DNA of 37,195 nucleotides from Berkiella_A sp050252335 (GCA_050252335.1 JBFWLB010000024.1:1-37195), one strand, 5' to 3'. Positions 15,968 to 25,563 are shown, counted from the first letter of the stretch. A program made the numbers and translations. The notes: a model not told the origin generated them from the letters alone.

Positions 15968-17302
15968 CTATGCATACAAATCAATCAAACCTTTTATATT
16001 CCTAACCAAAGAAATGCTCTCACTGCTTGTATCTTCAGCCGCATGCCTAAAGCCACCATTACTGCTAGCATTTTGCTCATTATTATTTTGATCATTTTGA
16101 TGAAATACACCCACATTCCCAAGATTAAGTCCTTCCTGACCAAATATATTCCTTAAATCATTTATTTGCGCTTCAATGGCTTCTTTGGCGGCAACGGATT
16201 GTGTATTAAACACAATGTGTGTTGCGCCCTCATGCTGAGATATTTTGATTTCTAAAGCACCTAGCTCTGGTGGATCAATGATTAATTTTGCTGAGGTCTC
16301 ATTTTTATTCATCATGAGCAATATTTTATCAGATAAAGGATTTTCTGGCTTGGCCTCTGGTATATAGGTTAATTTACTGGTATGCGTATTTGTGATCAAT
16401 TTTGCATCAGAAATTTGAGTATTTGACATAATATCTGTAGCTGACATTTTGTCTTTAATCATTGTAGATTCTGGTTTAATAATACTCTCAATAACTGCAA
16501 TAGTTGCTTTTGGTGTTGCAAGATCATCTATAGACGCTGTTGAAGAAAGCTCTTTAACAAGTTTTTTATGAATAGCTGCTTCAGATTCAATGTCTGTTTC
16601 ATCAACTTCAAGCTTAGCATTCATCGCTTTGCTGTCTTCTTGTATTTCATCAATATTTACTAATGCAACCTCATCTTGCACGACCGAACGAGGAAGCTCA
16701 GATGCATTCTTAAAGCCATCCACATTATTCGTAGCATAGGCTTTGATTGATTCTGGAGCTTCTTGCAATAAAAAATTAGTTACAGGTGGCTTGCTCAGAT
16801 CGAGCCCAGTGGATGATACCGAAAGACTTGTATTCACAAATACTGAAGACTCATCCTCTATCACAATCGGCATTACTTCACTCGTCATTCCAGAATTAAT
16901 AAGTACATTAATTTCAATATCTTCATCTATTTCATCGCTCTTAGCACTCGTCTCTTTGTCTGTTGCCTTTTGTGTTATTTGCTGGTTATTTGTCTGTATT
17001 GAATCTACTTTCTCATCTATTTCAGTAGTGTCTGTTTTTGTTTCCTGGTTATTAGACGATTTTTCTATAGCCTTATTGCCACTTGCTGCCGCATCTTTAG
17101 GCAAATTATTTCCTCTTGGCTTTGCCTTTTGCTCAGAGGATTGATTGGCTTGCTCCTGTATATTTTTATAAGAATTATCTTTTCTGACAGAAGCTTCAGC
17201 ACCGTCCCTATCTAATCCATTGATATTATTTGTTTTTTTGGACGCTGCCCCAGCACTTGTAAGCGTATTGTTATGTTGTAGCGCTAATAAATTATTTTCC
17301 AT
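15968..17302 (-). CDS. fliK: FliK, hook-length control protein
   Basis: The 444-residue protein has a long, low-complexity hydrophilic N-terminal part rich in Ser, Asn, Lys, Asp and Glu. A compact C-terminal domain (about residues 330-415) contains DPPELGALEIKI, followed by the AxEAIEAQINDLRNIFGQEGLNL segment typical of Flg_hook/FliK_C. It measures the hook and switches FlhB specificity (family knowledge). I chose the ATG at 17302: a GTG at 17317 would leave only about 9 nt after the predicted sigma-54 start. The N-terminal half is not conserved, as usual for FliK. Confidence 0.9.
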   Translation of the reverse strand: MENNLLALQHNNTLTSAGAASKKTNNINGLDRDGAEASVRKDNSYKNIQEQANQSSEQKAKPRGNNLPKDAAASGNKAIEKSSNNQETKTDTTEIDEKVDSIQTNNQQITQKATDKETSAKSDEIDEDIEINVLINSGMTSEVMPIVIEDESSVFVNTSLSVSSTGLDLSKPPVTNFLLQEAPESIKAYATNNVDGFKNASELPRSVVQDEVALVNIDEIQEDSKAMNAKLEVDETDIESEAAIHKKLVKELSSTASIDDLATPKATIAVIESIIKPESTMIKDKMSATDIMSNTQISDAKLITNTHTSKLTYIPEAKPENPLSDKILLMMNKNETSAKLIIDPPELGALEIKISQHEGATHIVFNTQSVAAKEAIEAQINDLRNIFGQEGLNLGNVGVFHQNDQNNNEQNASSNGGFRHAAEDTSSESISLVRNIKGLIDLYA

Positions 17303-17336
17303 ATTCTCAATCACCACATGACTATATTACTTACTA

Positions 17337-17352
17337 TACAAAGACTGTGCCA
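17337..17352 (-). promoter_or_regulatory. Sigma-54 promoter of fliK
   Basis: Minus-strand TGGCACAGTCTTTGTA has a perfect -24 TGGCAC and a near-perfect -12 (TTGT instead of TTGC). The predicted start near 17326 gives a 24-nt leader before the ATG at 17302. Confidence 0.68.
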
Positions 17353-17387
17353 GAACGCATTTATAAAAATGCCTTATACCCAAGAAC

Positions 17388-17401
17388 GTCAACATATTGT
17401 C
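17388..17401. promoter_or_regulatory. FleQ-box-like site upstream of fliK
   Basis: GTCAACATATTGTC matches the FleQ box at 11 of 14 positions, centred about 68 bp upstream of the predicted start. A further half site GTCAA lies at about 17408. The site is less symmetrical than those upstream of fliM and fleS. Confidence 0.5.
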
Positions 17402-17425
17402 ATTATCGTCAATGATATTTTTGGC

Positions 17426-17731
17426 TTATTCAATCGTAAACAATTCATTTAATTTTGTGATCATAAAAATTTTTAAAATATCTGGTGAGCAATTACTAAT
17501 TTTAATACTGGCAGTATCACCACCGGCATGATCTCTCAAAGCCAATAACATACCCAATGCAGAACTATCAATATAATTGGAAGCTTTAAGATCTACGACA
17601 TAATCATCTGGCTTTTCTTCTATTTGCTCATATGCATTTCTAAAAAGATGTAATTGACTGAAATCAAAGCGTCCTTCAACAAGTATGCGCAATCGACGAC
17701 CATTATTTTCAGTATGTGCTGATATAGGCAT
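17426..17731 (-). CDS. STAS-domain protein (anti-sigma factor antagonist type)
   Basis: The 101-residue protein is a single STAS domain: RILVEGRFDFSQLHLFRNAYEQI, then YVVDLKASNYIDSSALGMLLALRDHAG, where DSSALG carries the expected phosphorylatable serine. Such proteins bind anti-sigma or partner-switch kinases; HsbA in Pseudomonas is a STAS protein linked to flagellar control (family knowledge). The ATG at 17731 was chosen because AAGGA lies 8 nt upstream; the longer frame to 17839 adds 36 unlike residues. It lies between fliJ and fliK. No partner kinase or phosphatase is in the window. Confidence 0.85.
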   Translation of the reverse strand: MPISAHTENNGRRLRILVEGRFDFSQLHLFRNAYEQIEEKPDDYVVDLKASNYIDSSALGMLLALRDHAGGDTASIKISNCSPDILKIFMITKLNELFTIE

Positions 17732-17897
17732 ATGACATTTCCTTATGACGTATGATATATGTAATATATACCCTTCACAGATAAAGTTTCTTACAGGTAA
17801 AGGGCACAATGTCGGTTTGGTTGACTTCCTATCTCTCACAATAGTTATATATTTTGTATATACCTATTACTCGAACACTCGCCATCTAATTTAAAAA

Positions 17898-18329
17898 TTA
17901 TCTGTTTTGGCTATAGTTTCTAAAAAGCTCTTCTATATTTTTAGATTCCATTTTTAATTTTTCATATTGAATTTCTTTATTTCCGCTATCTATCAATTTA
18001 TCAATTTGAGATATCTTATAATGCAACATTTCAACAAGCTTATTATGATATTGTAATTCTTGCTCAAGTTTATTAAGATTATTACCTAAATCAATAATGC
18101 TGGCACGCAAATACATGCTAAAATTTTGTTTTAATTTTAAATTATGCGCTGTCTGTGATTGATTCTCACTCCCTTGCATCGCATATTCAGACAGGTAGGA
18201 TTCTAACACTGCAATTTTTTCATGTTCTGCTCTAATTTTTGCGGATGTATTTTGTGCACGAATAATAATAAAACCAAGATTTCTATCCCAAATTGCTTTT
18301 AACTTTTTATATTTTTCAATGACACTCAT
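17898..18329 (-). CDS. fliJ: FliJ, export chaperone/escort protein
   Basis: The 143-residue protein is almost entirely charged alpha-helix and predicted coiled coil (about residues 1-135), as in FliJ, which forms a two-helix stalk in the FliI ATPase. Sequence conservation is low in this family, so the call rests on size, coiled-coil nature and position 11 bp after fliI. It escorts chaperones to the export gate (family knowledge). Confidence 0.82.
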   Translation of the reverse strand: MSVIEKYKKLKAIWDRNLGFIIIRAQNTSAKIRAEHEKIAVLESYLSEYAMQGSENQSQTAHNLKLKQNFSMYLRASIIDLGNNLNKLEQELQYHNKLVEMLHYKISQIDKLIDSGNKEIQYEKLKMESKNIEELFRNYSQNR

Positions 18330-18340
18330 TTTATAACTCT

Positions 18341-19663
18341 TTAGCCATTAATAACGTTTTTTAAATTTTGCACATCATTTTCAAAGGTTGATTTTTCACC
18401 AACCATCTGCTGCAAAAATTTTGTGATCTCCGGCATCTTTTTGATAATTTTATCAAATTCAGGATCACTGCCTGCTTGATATGCTCCCAAAGAAATAAAA
18501 TCTTTTTGTTTCATATATTGACTATAATAACGTTTAAATAAACGTGCTGCTTGCAAATGTTCTGGAGAAATAATACTATTCATAACTCGACTGATAGATT
18601 GTTCAATATCAATTGCCGGAAAATGCCCCACCTCAACAAGACGTCGAGACAACACAATATGCCCGTCTAGAATACTTCTGGCACAATCAACAATAGGATC
18701 TTGAATATCGTCAGACTCAGCTAATACTGTATATATGGCAGTGATAGAACTCCCCTTTTGTGTTCCATTCCCCACACGTTCAATCAATTTTGGTAATTTT
18801 GTAAAAACAGAGGGAGGATAGCCTTTGGTGGTAGGTGGCTCTCCCAGCGCTAATCCCAATTCACGAATGGCTTGCGCATATCTTGAAACAGAATCCATTA
18901 AAAATAATACGCGTTTATTGTTATCTCTGAAATATTCTGCAATGGAAGTCGCATATTCTGCTGCTTGTATTCGGTTCAAAGGTGAGCTATCTGCAGAAGA
19001 AACGACCATTACCGTTTTGCTCAAAGCTGAGCCAAGATTATCTTCAATAAACTCTTTTACTTCACGACTACGCTCACCAATCAATGCAATAACGATAACA
19101 TCTACTTTTGAATACTTCGCAATCATCCCCATTAAAACGCTTTTGCCAACACCGCTACCAGCCATTAGCCCGATACGTTGTCCTTCCCCCACTGTGAGCA
19201 AACCATTAATTGCTTTTACACCTAAATCTAAAGGCGCAGAAATTCTACTTTTTTCTAATGGATTTATCTTTGTCGTAGACAAAGGCATATTTATAACATC
19301 TTTGAGTTTTCCTAAAGCATCTAAGGGGCTGCCATAAGAATCTATCACTCGGCCTAACAAGCCAAATCCCATAGGGCTTTTTTTAAATTCATTTAATTGC
19401 TTGATTTCAAAATTAGGGGAAAGCCCTGTTAGTTCTTCATAAGCCATCAAATAAGTAATATCACCTTTAAAACCAACCACCTCCAAGAGGGCTTTTTCTG
19501 ATTGCGAAATTTCAATTTCGCATAAAGTTCCAATTTTAGCATTCAAGCCTGTTGCTTCAATGAGATAGTTTGATGCTTTGAAAATTTTACCATACTGTAA
19601 AAAACGAGGCTCTTGAACATTCGCCTTAAGATATTTTTCAATATCCATCATTTGATTAGTCAT
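18341..19663 (-). CDS. fliI: FliI, flagellum-specific export ATPase
   Basis: The 440-residue F1-type ATPase has Walker A AGSGVGKS (about residues 168-175), the catalytic Glu in IGERSREV (about 195-202) and Walker B VLFLMDSVSRYAQA (about 252-265). The ATG at 19663 (MTNQMMDIEKYL) was chosen because it overlaps the end of fliH by 8 bp and matches the family start; an upstream ATG at 19732 would add 23 residues of fliH-overlapping sequence. It energises export and substrate unloading with FliH and FliJ (family knowledge). Confidence 0.97.
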   Translation of the reverse strand: MTNQMMDIEKYLKANVQEPRFLQYGKIFKASNYLIEATGLNAKIGTLCEIEISQSEKALLEVVGFKGDITYLMAYEELTGLSPNFEIKQLNEFKKSPMGFGLLGRVIDSYGSPLDALGKLKDVINMPLSTTKINPLEKSRISAPLDLGVKAINGLLTVGEGQRIGLMAGSGVGKSVLMGMIAKYSKVDVIVIALIGERSREVKEFIEDNLGSALSKTVMVVSSADSSPLNRIQAAEYATSIAEYFRDNNKRVLFLMDSVSRYAQAIRELGLALGEPPTTKGYPPSVFTKLPKLIERVGNGTQKGSSITAIYTVLAESDDIQDPIVDCARSILDGHIVLSRRLVEVGHFPAIDIEQSISRVMNSIISPEHLQAARLFKRYYSQYMKQKDFISLGAYQAGSDPEFDKIIKKMPEITKFLQQMVGEKSTFENDVQNLKNVING

Positions 19664-20261
19664 TACTGGTTCCCGTTTTAACAAAATTTGGCTCAAAAAA
19701 CTTAGCGATGGTTTTCTGAACATCAAACTCAATCACCTGAGAGCTTGAGTCTAATTTAAACTGAAAATCGTTAAAGCCATCATTCTCAATAAACTTTATA
19801 TCATAACCAGAGAAATCTATTTGAGCCATCATATCAATCGTCATTTTATTTGCGACAATAATTATTTTTTTAATATTATCCTGATAAAAAGACAATGCCT
19901 CTTGAACAATAGACTTCAATGCTGTTTCATGTGTTGACAACTCAACAGCAATCACTTTTTTACAGATTTCATTAATAATATAAAGCGATTTTTGCTCAAA
20001 CATTTCTTCTTGCACTTTAAAATGATTACTCATATCATTCATAAGCTGTAACAGCGCAGCTTTTTGTGGCAACACCTCTTGCAAACCTTGTTTTTTACCG
20101 TCCAAATAGCCTTGTTCTTTTTCTTTTTTTACAATTTCCTCAAGCGCTTTTTTTTGTGGTGTAGACAGACTTATTTTGCTGTAATTTTGAGATATATTAT
20201 TTGAGCCTGAAAAAGTATGCTCTGGAAGCGACCAATTTTTTATATTTTTTCCTTTGTCCAT
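19656..20261 (-). CDS. fliH: FliH, regulator of the FliI ATPase
   Basis: The 201-residue protein has an N-terminal Trp motif (NWSLPE, about residues 9-14) like the segment that docks FliH to FlhA or FliN. A Lys/Glu-rich coiled coil follows, including EKEQGYLDGKKQGLQE (about 46-61), which has a GxxxG-like spacing. The C-terminal domain (about 95-200) resembles the V/F-ATPase stator E/delta subunit. Its start shares 1 bp with the fliG stop, and it overlaps fliI. Confidence 0.9.
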   Translation of the reverse strand: MDKGKNIKNWSLPEHTFSGSNNISQNYSKISLSTPQKKALEEIVKKEKEQGYLDGKKQGLQEVLPQKAALLQLMNDMSNHFKVQEEMFEQKSLYIINEICKKVIAVELSTHETALKSIVQEALSFYQDNIKKIIIVANKMTIDMMAQIDFSGYDIKFIENDGFNDFQFKLDSSSQVIEFDVQKTIAKFFEPNFVKTGTSND

Positions 20262-21265
20262 TATACAAACTCCTCACCTTTTCCACCGAGTGAAATTTCG
20301 CCAGCATCGCCCAATTTCTTGGCAATGGCCAATATTTCTTTTTGAGCTTTTTCCACCTCACTCAATTTTACCGGGCCTTTTGCATCCAGATCGTCTAACA
20401 ACAATGTTGCTGCACGTTTGGACATATTTTTTATAACTTTGTCTTTAATAGAAGCATCAGCGCCTTTTAAAGCAACAACCAATGAATCTGTACTTATCTC
20501 TCTTAGTAAAGTTTGTATACCTTTATCATCAATATTTTTAATATTATCAAAAACAAACATTAATTCTTGAATCTCAATTGCCAAATCATTGTTTTTGTCT
20601 TTCATTGCATCAAAAATTTCACCTTCTACATTTGTGTCAACATAATTCATAATGTCGGCAGCTTTTTTAACACCCCCCAATATTTTCGGCTTAATAGTGC
20701 GACGATTGGCGTACTGATCGATGATAATTTCATTAAGATCAGATATTGCTTCTGTGTCGATACTTTCTTGATTAGAAATACGCACAATCAAATCCAGCTG
20801 TGCCTGCTCATCAAAACACATTAATACTTCTGCCGCTTGATCAGGATCTAAATAACTTAAAACAATCGCTTGTATTTGTGGGTGCTCGTATTGTACGAAA
20901 TCAAAAATAGATTTTGGATCCATCCATTTTAGGCTTTCTAAGCCTTTATTATTGGCTTGCATCAAGGCATCATCCAGTATAGAATCCGCCTTATCTTCAC
21001 CAATAGTATTGGCTAAGACCTCTCTCACATGAATAGCATTATCAATACCCAGATGTGTTTGATTTTCCGCTTTCTCGATAAAATCAGATACAATTTTCTG
21101 CATGCTTTCTTTATCAACATCCTGCAAATTGGTCATGACTTGCCCCAAACTTTGTATTTGTTTGGGCGATAAATACTTCATCACTTTCGAAGCTTCTGCA
21201 GGGCTTAACATCATTAATAATATTGCCGCACGCTCAATTGATGGGCGTTCTTTTGTCTCAGCCAT
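20261..21265 (-). CDS. fliG: FliG, rotor switch protein
   Basis: The 334-residue protein has the three FliG domains. The N-terminal part (AAILLMMLSPAEASKVMKYLSPKQIQ) binds FliF. The middle part carries the conserved EHPQIQAIVLSYLDPDQAAEVL (about residues 129-150). The C-terminal torque domain (about 235-334) has LLREISTDSLVVALKGAD and NMSKRAATLLLDDLDAKGPV, with charged residues for MotC contact. It starts within the end of fliF (8-bp overlap). Length is normal. Confidence 0.97.
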   Translation of the reverse strand: MAETKERPSIERAAILLMMLSPAEASKVMKYLSPKQIQSLGQVMTNLQDVDKESMQKIVSDFIEKAENQTHLGIDNAIHVREVLANTIGEDKADSILDDALMQANNKGLESLKWMDPKSIFDFVQYEHPQIQAIVLSYLDPDQAAEVLMCFDEQAQLDLIVRISNQESIDTEAISDLNEIIIDQYANRRTIKPKILGGVKKAADIMNYVDTNVEGEIFDAMKDKNNDLAIEIQELMFVFDNIKNIDDKGIQTLLREISTDSLVVALKGADASIKDKVIKNMSKRAATLLLDDLDAKGPVKLSEVEKAQKEILAIAKKLGDAGEISLGGKGEEFV

Positions 21266-22865
21266 TTTCTACCTCAACCCATTTTTTAATTACTTGCGCT
21301 GCCCTTTTAGGATCTTCATTTACAATATCTTTTACCTTTATTAATGAGGGAGATGCACCTTGCACGCCTTTAGCTGCTTCATTAAAATTTTGTTCTGAAG
21401 CAATTCTTTTTAACATCTCTTTCTTTTGTGCAGAAACTTTAGTGAGATTTTTAAACATAGGGCGTAATACAACACAAACAAGCATCAATAAAACAATGCC
21501 GCCAATGATATTTTTAAGCATTGGCATAAACCATGTTTTTTCAAGCAAGGTTGGTGGCGCAAGCTCTTCAATCGGTGCATTTTCTGCAAAGGTTGATTTA
21601 ATAATGGTTACAGTATCTTTGCGTTCTTCACTAAAGCCTATTGCATCTTTAACAAGCTTTTCAACATTCTTCATTTCTTCTTCGGAAAGCGGTGTCTTCA
21701 CCATTTTCCCTTTTGAATCGTAACTTACTTTATCGCCAATAACAACAGCAACCGACAACCGTTCTACACGACCAGGGGCAGATGAACGATGGGTTATTTT
21801 TCTATCAATTTCATAATTTTTTGTAGCTTGTCGCTTTTGATTTTTGTTTTCTTTCTTAGTGTTAGGTTGATTTGCTTCTGGGTTATTCTCATTGTCTACG
21901 CTTTCAGGTGCACGCCCAGTAACAGGCGGCTCATTAGACAGTGCGCCCGGAACTCCACCCACAAAATCCCCACCGTCTTTTGAAATTTCTAAAGTTCTCT
22001 CACTTCTCACAACTGCAGCTTTAGGATTAAAGTTTTCTGAAGTTTCTTCTTGCGAGGTAAAATCAACAATAGCGGTAACTTTCGCTTTAATTTGACCAAT
22101 ACCTACCATTGGTTCAATTAAATCTTCAATTCTTGAGGAATACATTTCTTCTATTTTTTTCGCAAAATCTAAATTTTTGGAGGCATTTGCAATTTTATCA
22201 TTACCCGTAGTGGATAAAAGATTGCCATTCTGATCGATAACAGTCACATCCTTCGTTGACAATCCTTGTATACTTGAGGCGACAAGATGTGTAATAGCTG
22301 CAATTTGCTCAGAGCCTAAATTATATCCACCATACAGATTTACAAAAACAGAGGCACTTGGATTTTTTTTGTTTCTGATAAATTCACTTTGCTTAGGAAT
22401 GGCTAAATGAACGCGTGCTGATTTAATATTTTGAATAGAGGAAATGGTTCTCTCTAACTCCCCTTGTAATCCTCTGATATAGCGTGTGGTTTCAATAAAT
22501 TGACTTGTACCAAGACCTGCATCTTTGTCTAAAATCTCAAGACCAGCCCCCATATTTCCTGTTACACCATTTTGAGCTAATTTTATTCTTGCCTCAAATA
22601 TTTTTGAGGCCTCAACCATCACTAAACCTGTCTGAGAATCAAGCTTATGAGGAATCGCACTTTTTTGTAGTGCATCCATTACTTCACCGGCGCTTAAGCT
22701 ATCCAGTTGATTATAAACAGGAACAAAATTTGGTGTTTGTGACCAAAACACGACATATACGCCCACAGCAATACTGAGAGAAATACCTACCAGTAATAAC
22801 ACTTGCTTTACAAGTGATAGCTCATAAAAACCTTGCGCTGCTTCTGATACTTGAGCTTCAGTCAC
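21258..22865 (-). CDS. fliF: FliF, MS-ring protein
   Basis: The 535-residue protein has an N-terminal membrane helix (about residues 19-41), a large periplasmic part with the YscJ/FliF ring motifs (VYNQLDSLSAGEVMDALQ; RVHLAIPKQSEFIRNKKNPSASVFV) and an intervening variable segment rich in Asn, Glu and Lys (about 315-350). A second membrane helix (about 445-470) and a C-terminal cytoplasmic tail that binds FliG follow. It is the platform on which the basal body is built. It follows fliE by 13 bp. Confidence 0.97.
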   Translation of the reverse strand: MTEAQVSEAAQGFYELSLVKQVLLLVGISLSIAVGVYVVFWSQTPNFVPVYNQLDSLSAGEVMDALQKSAIPHKLDSQTGLVMVEASKIFEARIKLAQNGVTGNMGAGLEILDKDAGLGTSQFIETTRYIRGLQGELERTISSIQNIKSARVHLAIPKQSEFIRNKKNPSASVFVNLYGGYNLGSEQIAAITHLVASSIQGLSTKDVTVIDQNGNLLSTTGNDKIANASKNLDFAKKIEEMYSSRIEDLIEPMVGIGQIKAKVTAIVDFTSQEETSENFNPKAAVVRSERTLEISKDGGDFVGGVPGALSNEPPVTGRAPESVDNENNPEANQPNTKKENKNQKRQATKNYEIDRKITHRSSAPGRVERLSVAVVIGDKVSYDSKGKMVKTPLSEEEMKNVEKLVKDAIGFSEERKDTVTIIKSTFAENAPIEELAPPTLLEKTWFMPMLKNIIGGIVLLMLVCVVLRPMFKNLTKVSAQKKEMLKRIASEQNFNEAAKGVQGASPSLIKVKDIVNEDPKRAAQVIKKWVEVENG

Positions 22866-22878
22866 AATACACTCCTAA

Positions 22879-23199
22879 TTAAATAGGCATATTCATTATA
22901 TCTTTATAAGCATTGACTAATTGATTGCGGACTTGTGTCATTGCTTGAAAGGATAGATTGGCTTTTTGAAGCGCTACCATCACCTCTGTGATATTCACAT
23001 TGGGATCATGCATCTCAAATCGAGATACTAAATTATTTGCATCTTTAGACAAATTATTAACACCGTTTACAGCGTCTGTAAACATTGAATGAAAAGAACT
23101 TTCTTTGACAGTCTCTGGCTCAATACGTGGGCTGTGTTGAGCCATATCAGCCAAAGTTCTCATGCGTGCTAATAAATCACTCGCATCAATTTGATTCAT
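22879..23199 (-). CDS. fliE: FliE, MS-ring/rod junction protein
   Basis: The 106-residue protein ends with the family signature DPNVNITEVMVALQKANLSFQAMTQVRNQLVNAYKDIMNMP. I chose the ATG at 23199 (MNQIDASDLL) because AGGAG lies about 8 nt upstream; an upstream ATG at 23232 adds 11 unlike residues. The gene overlaps the end of fleR by 14 bp, so it probably reads through from the fleS-fleR promoter. No separate sigma-54 promoter is seen in front of it, unlike in Pseudomonas. Confidence 0.96.
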   Translation of the reverse strand: MNQIDASDLLARMRTLADMAQHSPRIEPETVKESSFHSMFTDAVNGVNNLSKDANNLVSRFEMHDPNVNITEVMVALQKANLSFQAMTQVRNQLVNAYKDIMNMPI

Positions 23200-24523
23200 T
23201 CTTAGACTCCTTCCCTGGAATACTAAACCCAAGCTCCTTCATCTTTGCAAGCTTGTAACGTAATGTACGAGGACTAATACCTAGTAATTTTGCTGTTTCT
23301 GTGCGATTGCCATTTAAAGCTTTGAGATTTTCTAAAATGGCCTCATGCTCAGTGGACTCAAGTGTTTCAGATAATTCAACAGACTTCACTGAATTATCTT
23401 GCTCCATCTCTATTTCTTCCAGAAAAATATGCTCTGGCAAAATAATATCAGACTGAGAAACAATGCAGGCTCTTTGAATCACATTTTCTAGCTCCCGAAC
23501 ATTGCCTGGCCAGCGATAGCCGAGTAATTTATTCAATGCTCTATCGCTCAAGGTACACATTTGTGATTGACTATATTTTTCAACAAAATAAGAAGCAAAA
23601 TGAATAATATCATTTTTTCTATTACGAAGAGGCGGCAAACTGATAGGGAACACATTTAATCTAAAATACAGATCGCCTCTAAATTCATTTTTTGCAACTG
23701 CTAATTTCAAATCTTTATTTGTTGTTGCAATAATCCTAACGTCAAGCGCAATTGTTTTTTTACTCCCCAAGCGTTCAACTTCTTTTTCTTGCAAAACTCT
23801 CAGAATTTTAGCTTGTAATCCGAGAGGCATTTCACTTACCTCATCTAATAATAAAGTACCGCCGTTGGCTTGCTCAAATTTTCCCTCACTGGCTTGATGC
23901 GCACCTGTGAATGCTCCTTTTTCATAACCAAATAATAATGCCTCTAGCATATTATCAGGAATAGCTGCACAATTTATAGCAACAAAAGGTTTTGTGTTTC
24001 TGGAGGAATTATCATAAATATATCGCGCAATCACCTCTTTTCCTGTTCCACTTTCTCCGCTCAAAAGAACACTTGCATTTGTCTGTGCAACTTGCTTCGC
24101 AAGCTGATACACATCTTCCATTTTTTGATCAGAACGTTTTTCTTTATATTTCTCAGCCGAATCCTCTAAAATTTTAGTGCTCATTTTCTCAATTAACTCA
24201 TTCAGTTCAAATGGTTTAGTGATATAATCACTGGCACCATTTTGCAAGGCATATACAGCATCTTTAACAGTGGCATGTGCGGTCATAAAAATAATAGGCG
24301 TTTGCACATTTTTTTCTTTGAGCACAGATAAGAAATCCAACCCATTTTCATCGGGCAACTGAACATCGGACAAAATCATATTAAAATGATTACTTTGAAT
24401 TTTTTCAAGTGCTGTAACGCTATTTGTAGCTGTTTCAACGGAATATTTTTCATAAGTCAATCCAGATGAAATTGCCTCTAGCAAATCAGCATCATCTTCA
24501 ATGATTAGTACTTTATTATTCAT
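23186..24523 (-). CDS. fleR: FleR (FlrC), sigma-54-activating response regulator
   Basis: The 445-residue protein has a receiver domain (about residues 1-120; acidic pair Asp10/Asp11, phosphoacceptor Asp53, Thr81, Lys103). Next is an AAA+ domain with Walker A GESGTGKE (156-163) and the sigma-54-contacting loop GAFTGA (203-208). A C-terminal Fis-type helix-turn-helix follows (NRTETAKLLGISPRTLRYKL). FleR with its kinase FleS activates class III flagellar genes such as basal body and hook genes (family knowledge). It overlaps fleS by 4 bp. Confidence 0.96.
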   Translation of the reverse strand: MNNKVLIIEDDADLLEAISSGLTYEKYSVETATNSVTALEKIQSNHFNMILSDVQLPDENGLDFLSVLKEKNVQTPIIFMTAHATVKDAVYALQNGASDYITKPFELNELIEKMSTKILEDSAEKYKEKRSDQKMEDVYQLAKQVAQTNASVLLSGESGTGKEVIARYIYDNSSRNTKPFVAINCAAIPDNMLEALLFGYEKGAFTGAHQASEGKFEQANGGTLLLDEVSEMPLGLQAKILRVLQEKEVERLGSKKTIALDVRIIATTNKDLKLAVAKNEFRGDLYFRLNVFPISLPPLRNRKNDIIHFASYFVEKYSQSQMCTLSDRALNKLLGYRWPGNVRELENVIQRACIVSQSDIILPEHIFLEEIEMEQDNSVKSVELSETLESTEHEAILENLKALNGNRTETAKLLGISPRTLRYKLAKMKELGFSIPGKESKNESN

Positions 24524-25542
24524 TTTATATTAGCCGTTTTAGGTAAATTAATAGAAAAAATGGTATAATTCGTATCACTAGAGAAACTCAGTGTTCCTTG
24601 ATGCGCTTCAAATATTGCTTTTGCAACAGGAATCCCTAAACCAGAACCACTTTTTTTGGTTGTAAAATGTGTTTTTTCGATCTGTTTAATATTATCTGCG
24701 CGAATACCATCACCATAATCAATCACCTTTATCACCAAAAAATGCCCCTCTTGAGTGAGCTTTATATCGATTTTTCCTTTGGTATGGCTTGCTTCTATGG
24801 CATTATCAACAATATTTTGTATCCCACTTAAAAGAGAGAGCTTATTACCCAAGATATCAAAATTATTGTCAGTAGATTCAGCGTGATAAAAAATATTTAT
24901 TGTCTTGAAAGTATCGTTATAAGAAGATATCAATTCTAAAAGCAATGTTTGCAAGTTTATTTTTTCTACTTTGATATCATTACTTTTAAATATTGCTAAT
25001 TCAGTCTCAATTAATGACTTAATGGTGTTTAGCTGCAAACCTACTTTTTCAATCAAAGAAAAAATATCTTTGTTATCTTTTAATTGTTTTTTTAAGGATG
25101 AGAGATATACAAAGGCTGTAGTTAAGGGAGTTTTAAGTTGATGGGCTAATATCGATGAAATATGATTAATTGAACGCAAGCTGTTAAGGGTATGCACCTG
25201 ATCAGATTCTCTTTTAATATCTGTCACATCAGACAAAACAAGCGCTTGAAGATTTAATTTTGTAATGGCTTGGGTTGCAACCGATATTTTTTTATCATTT
25301 TTGAGTGTAATTAAATGCCCACCCTCAGATATGTTTGATAAACATTCTTGAATCACCGTCATCCAGCTTCGGTTGATAAGCTCAATGCCCAGTAAATTTT
25401 GCGCCATTGGATTGCAATAATAAATAATACCATCCGCCCTTAAAAGAATAATGGCTAAGGGTATTTCACTTAAAATGGAAATATCCGTTTCGCTGATGGC
25501 TAGTTTATTATTTTTTATATTTAACATGTCTATTTTCGTCAT
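24520..25542 (-). CDS. fleS: FleS (FlrB), sensor histidine kinase partner of FleR
   Basis: The 340-residue protein has no membrane helices, so it is cytoplasmic. A PAS domain (about residues 22-105: AIILLRADGIIYYCNPMAQNLLG) precedes a HisKA domain with the phosphorylated His134 in LAHQLKTPL. The HATPase domain has the N box NIVDNAIEAS, G1 DYGDGI and G2 GSGLGIPVAK. It probably senses an internal flagellar assembly state (family inference). Its start lies only about 11 nt after the predicted sigma-54 transcription start, so translation may be from a short leader or the second ATG at 25527. Confidence 0.95.
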   Translation of the reverse strand: MTKIDMLNIKNNKLAISETDISILSEIPLAIILLRADGIIYYCNPMAQNLLGIELINRSWMTVIQECLSNISEGGHLITLKNDKKISVATQAITKLNLQALVLSDVTDIKRESDQVHTLNSLRSINHISSILAHQLKTPLTTAFVYLSSLKKQLKDNKDIFSLIEKVGLQLNTIKSLIETELAIFKSNDIKVEKINLQTLLLELISSYNDTFKTINIFYHAESTDNNFDILGNKLSLLSGIQNIVDNAIEASHTKGKIDIKLTQEGHFLVIKVIDYGDGIRADNIKQIEKTHFTTKKSGSGLGIPVAKAIFEAHQGTLSFSSDTNYTIFSINLPKTANIK

Positions 25543-25563
25543 TCAAATAATTACTGTTTTAAA

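Noticed and set aside
20567..20824. 85-residue plus-strand frame within fliG
   Set aside because: Antisense to a well-conserved gene, with Cys/Phe/Ile-rich composition unlike the neighbouring proteins.
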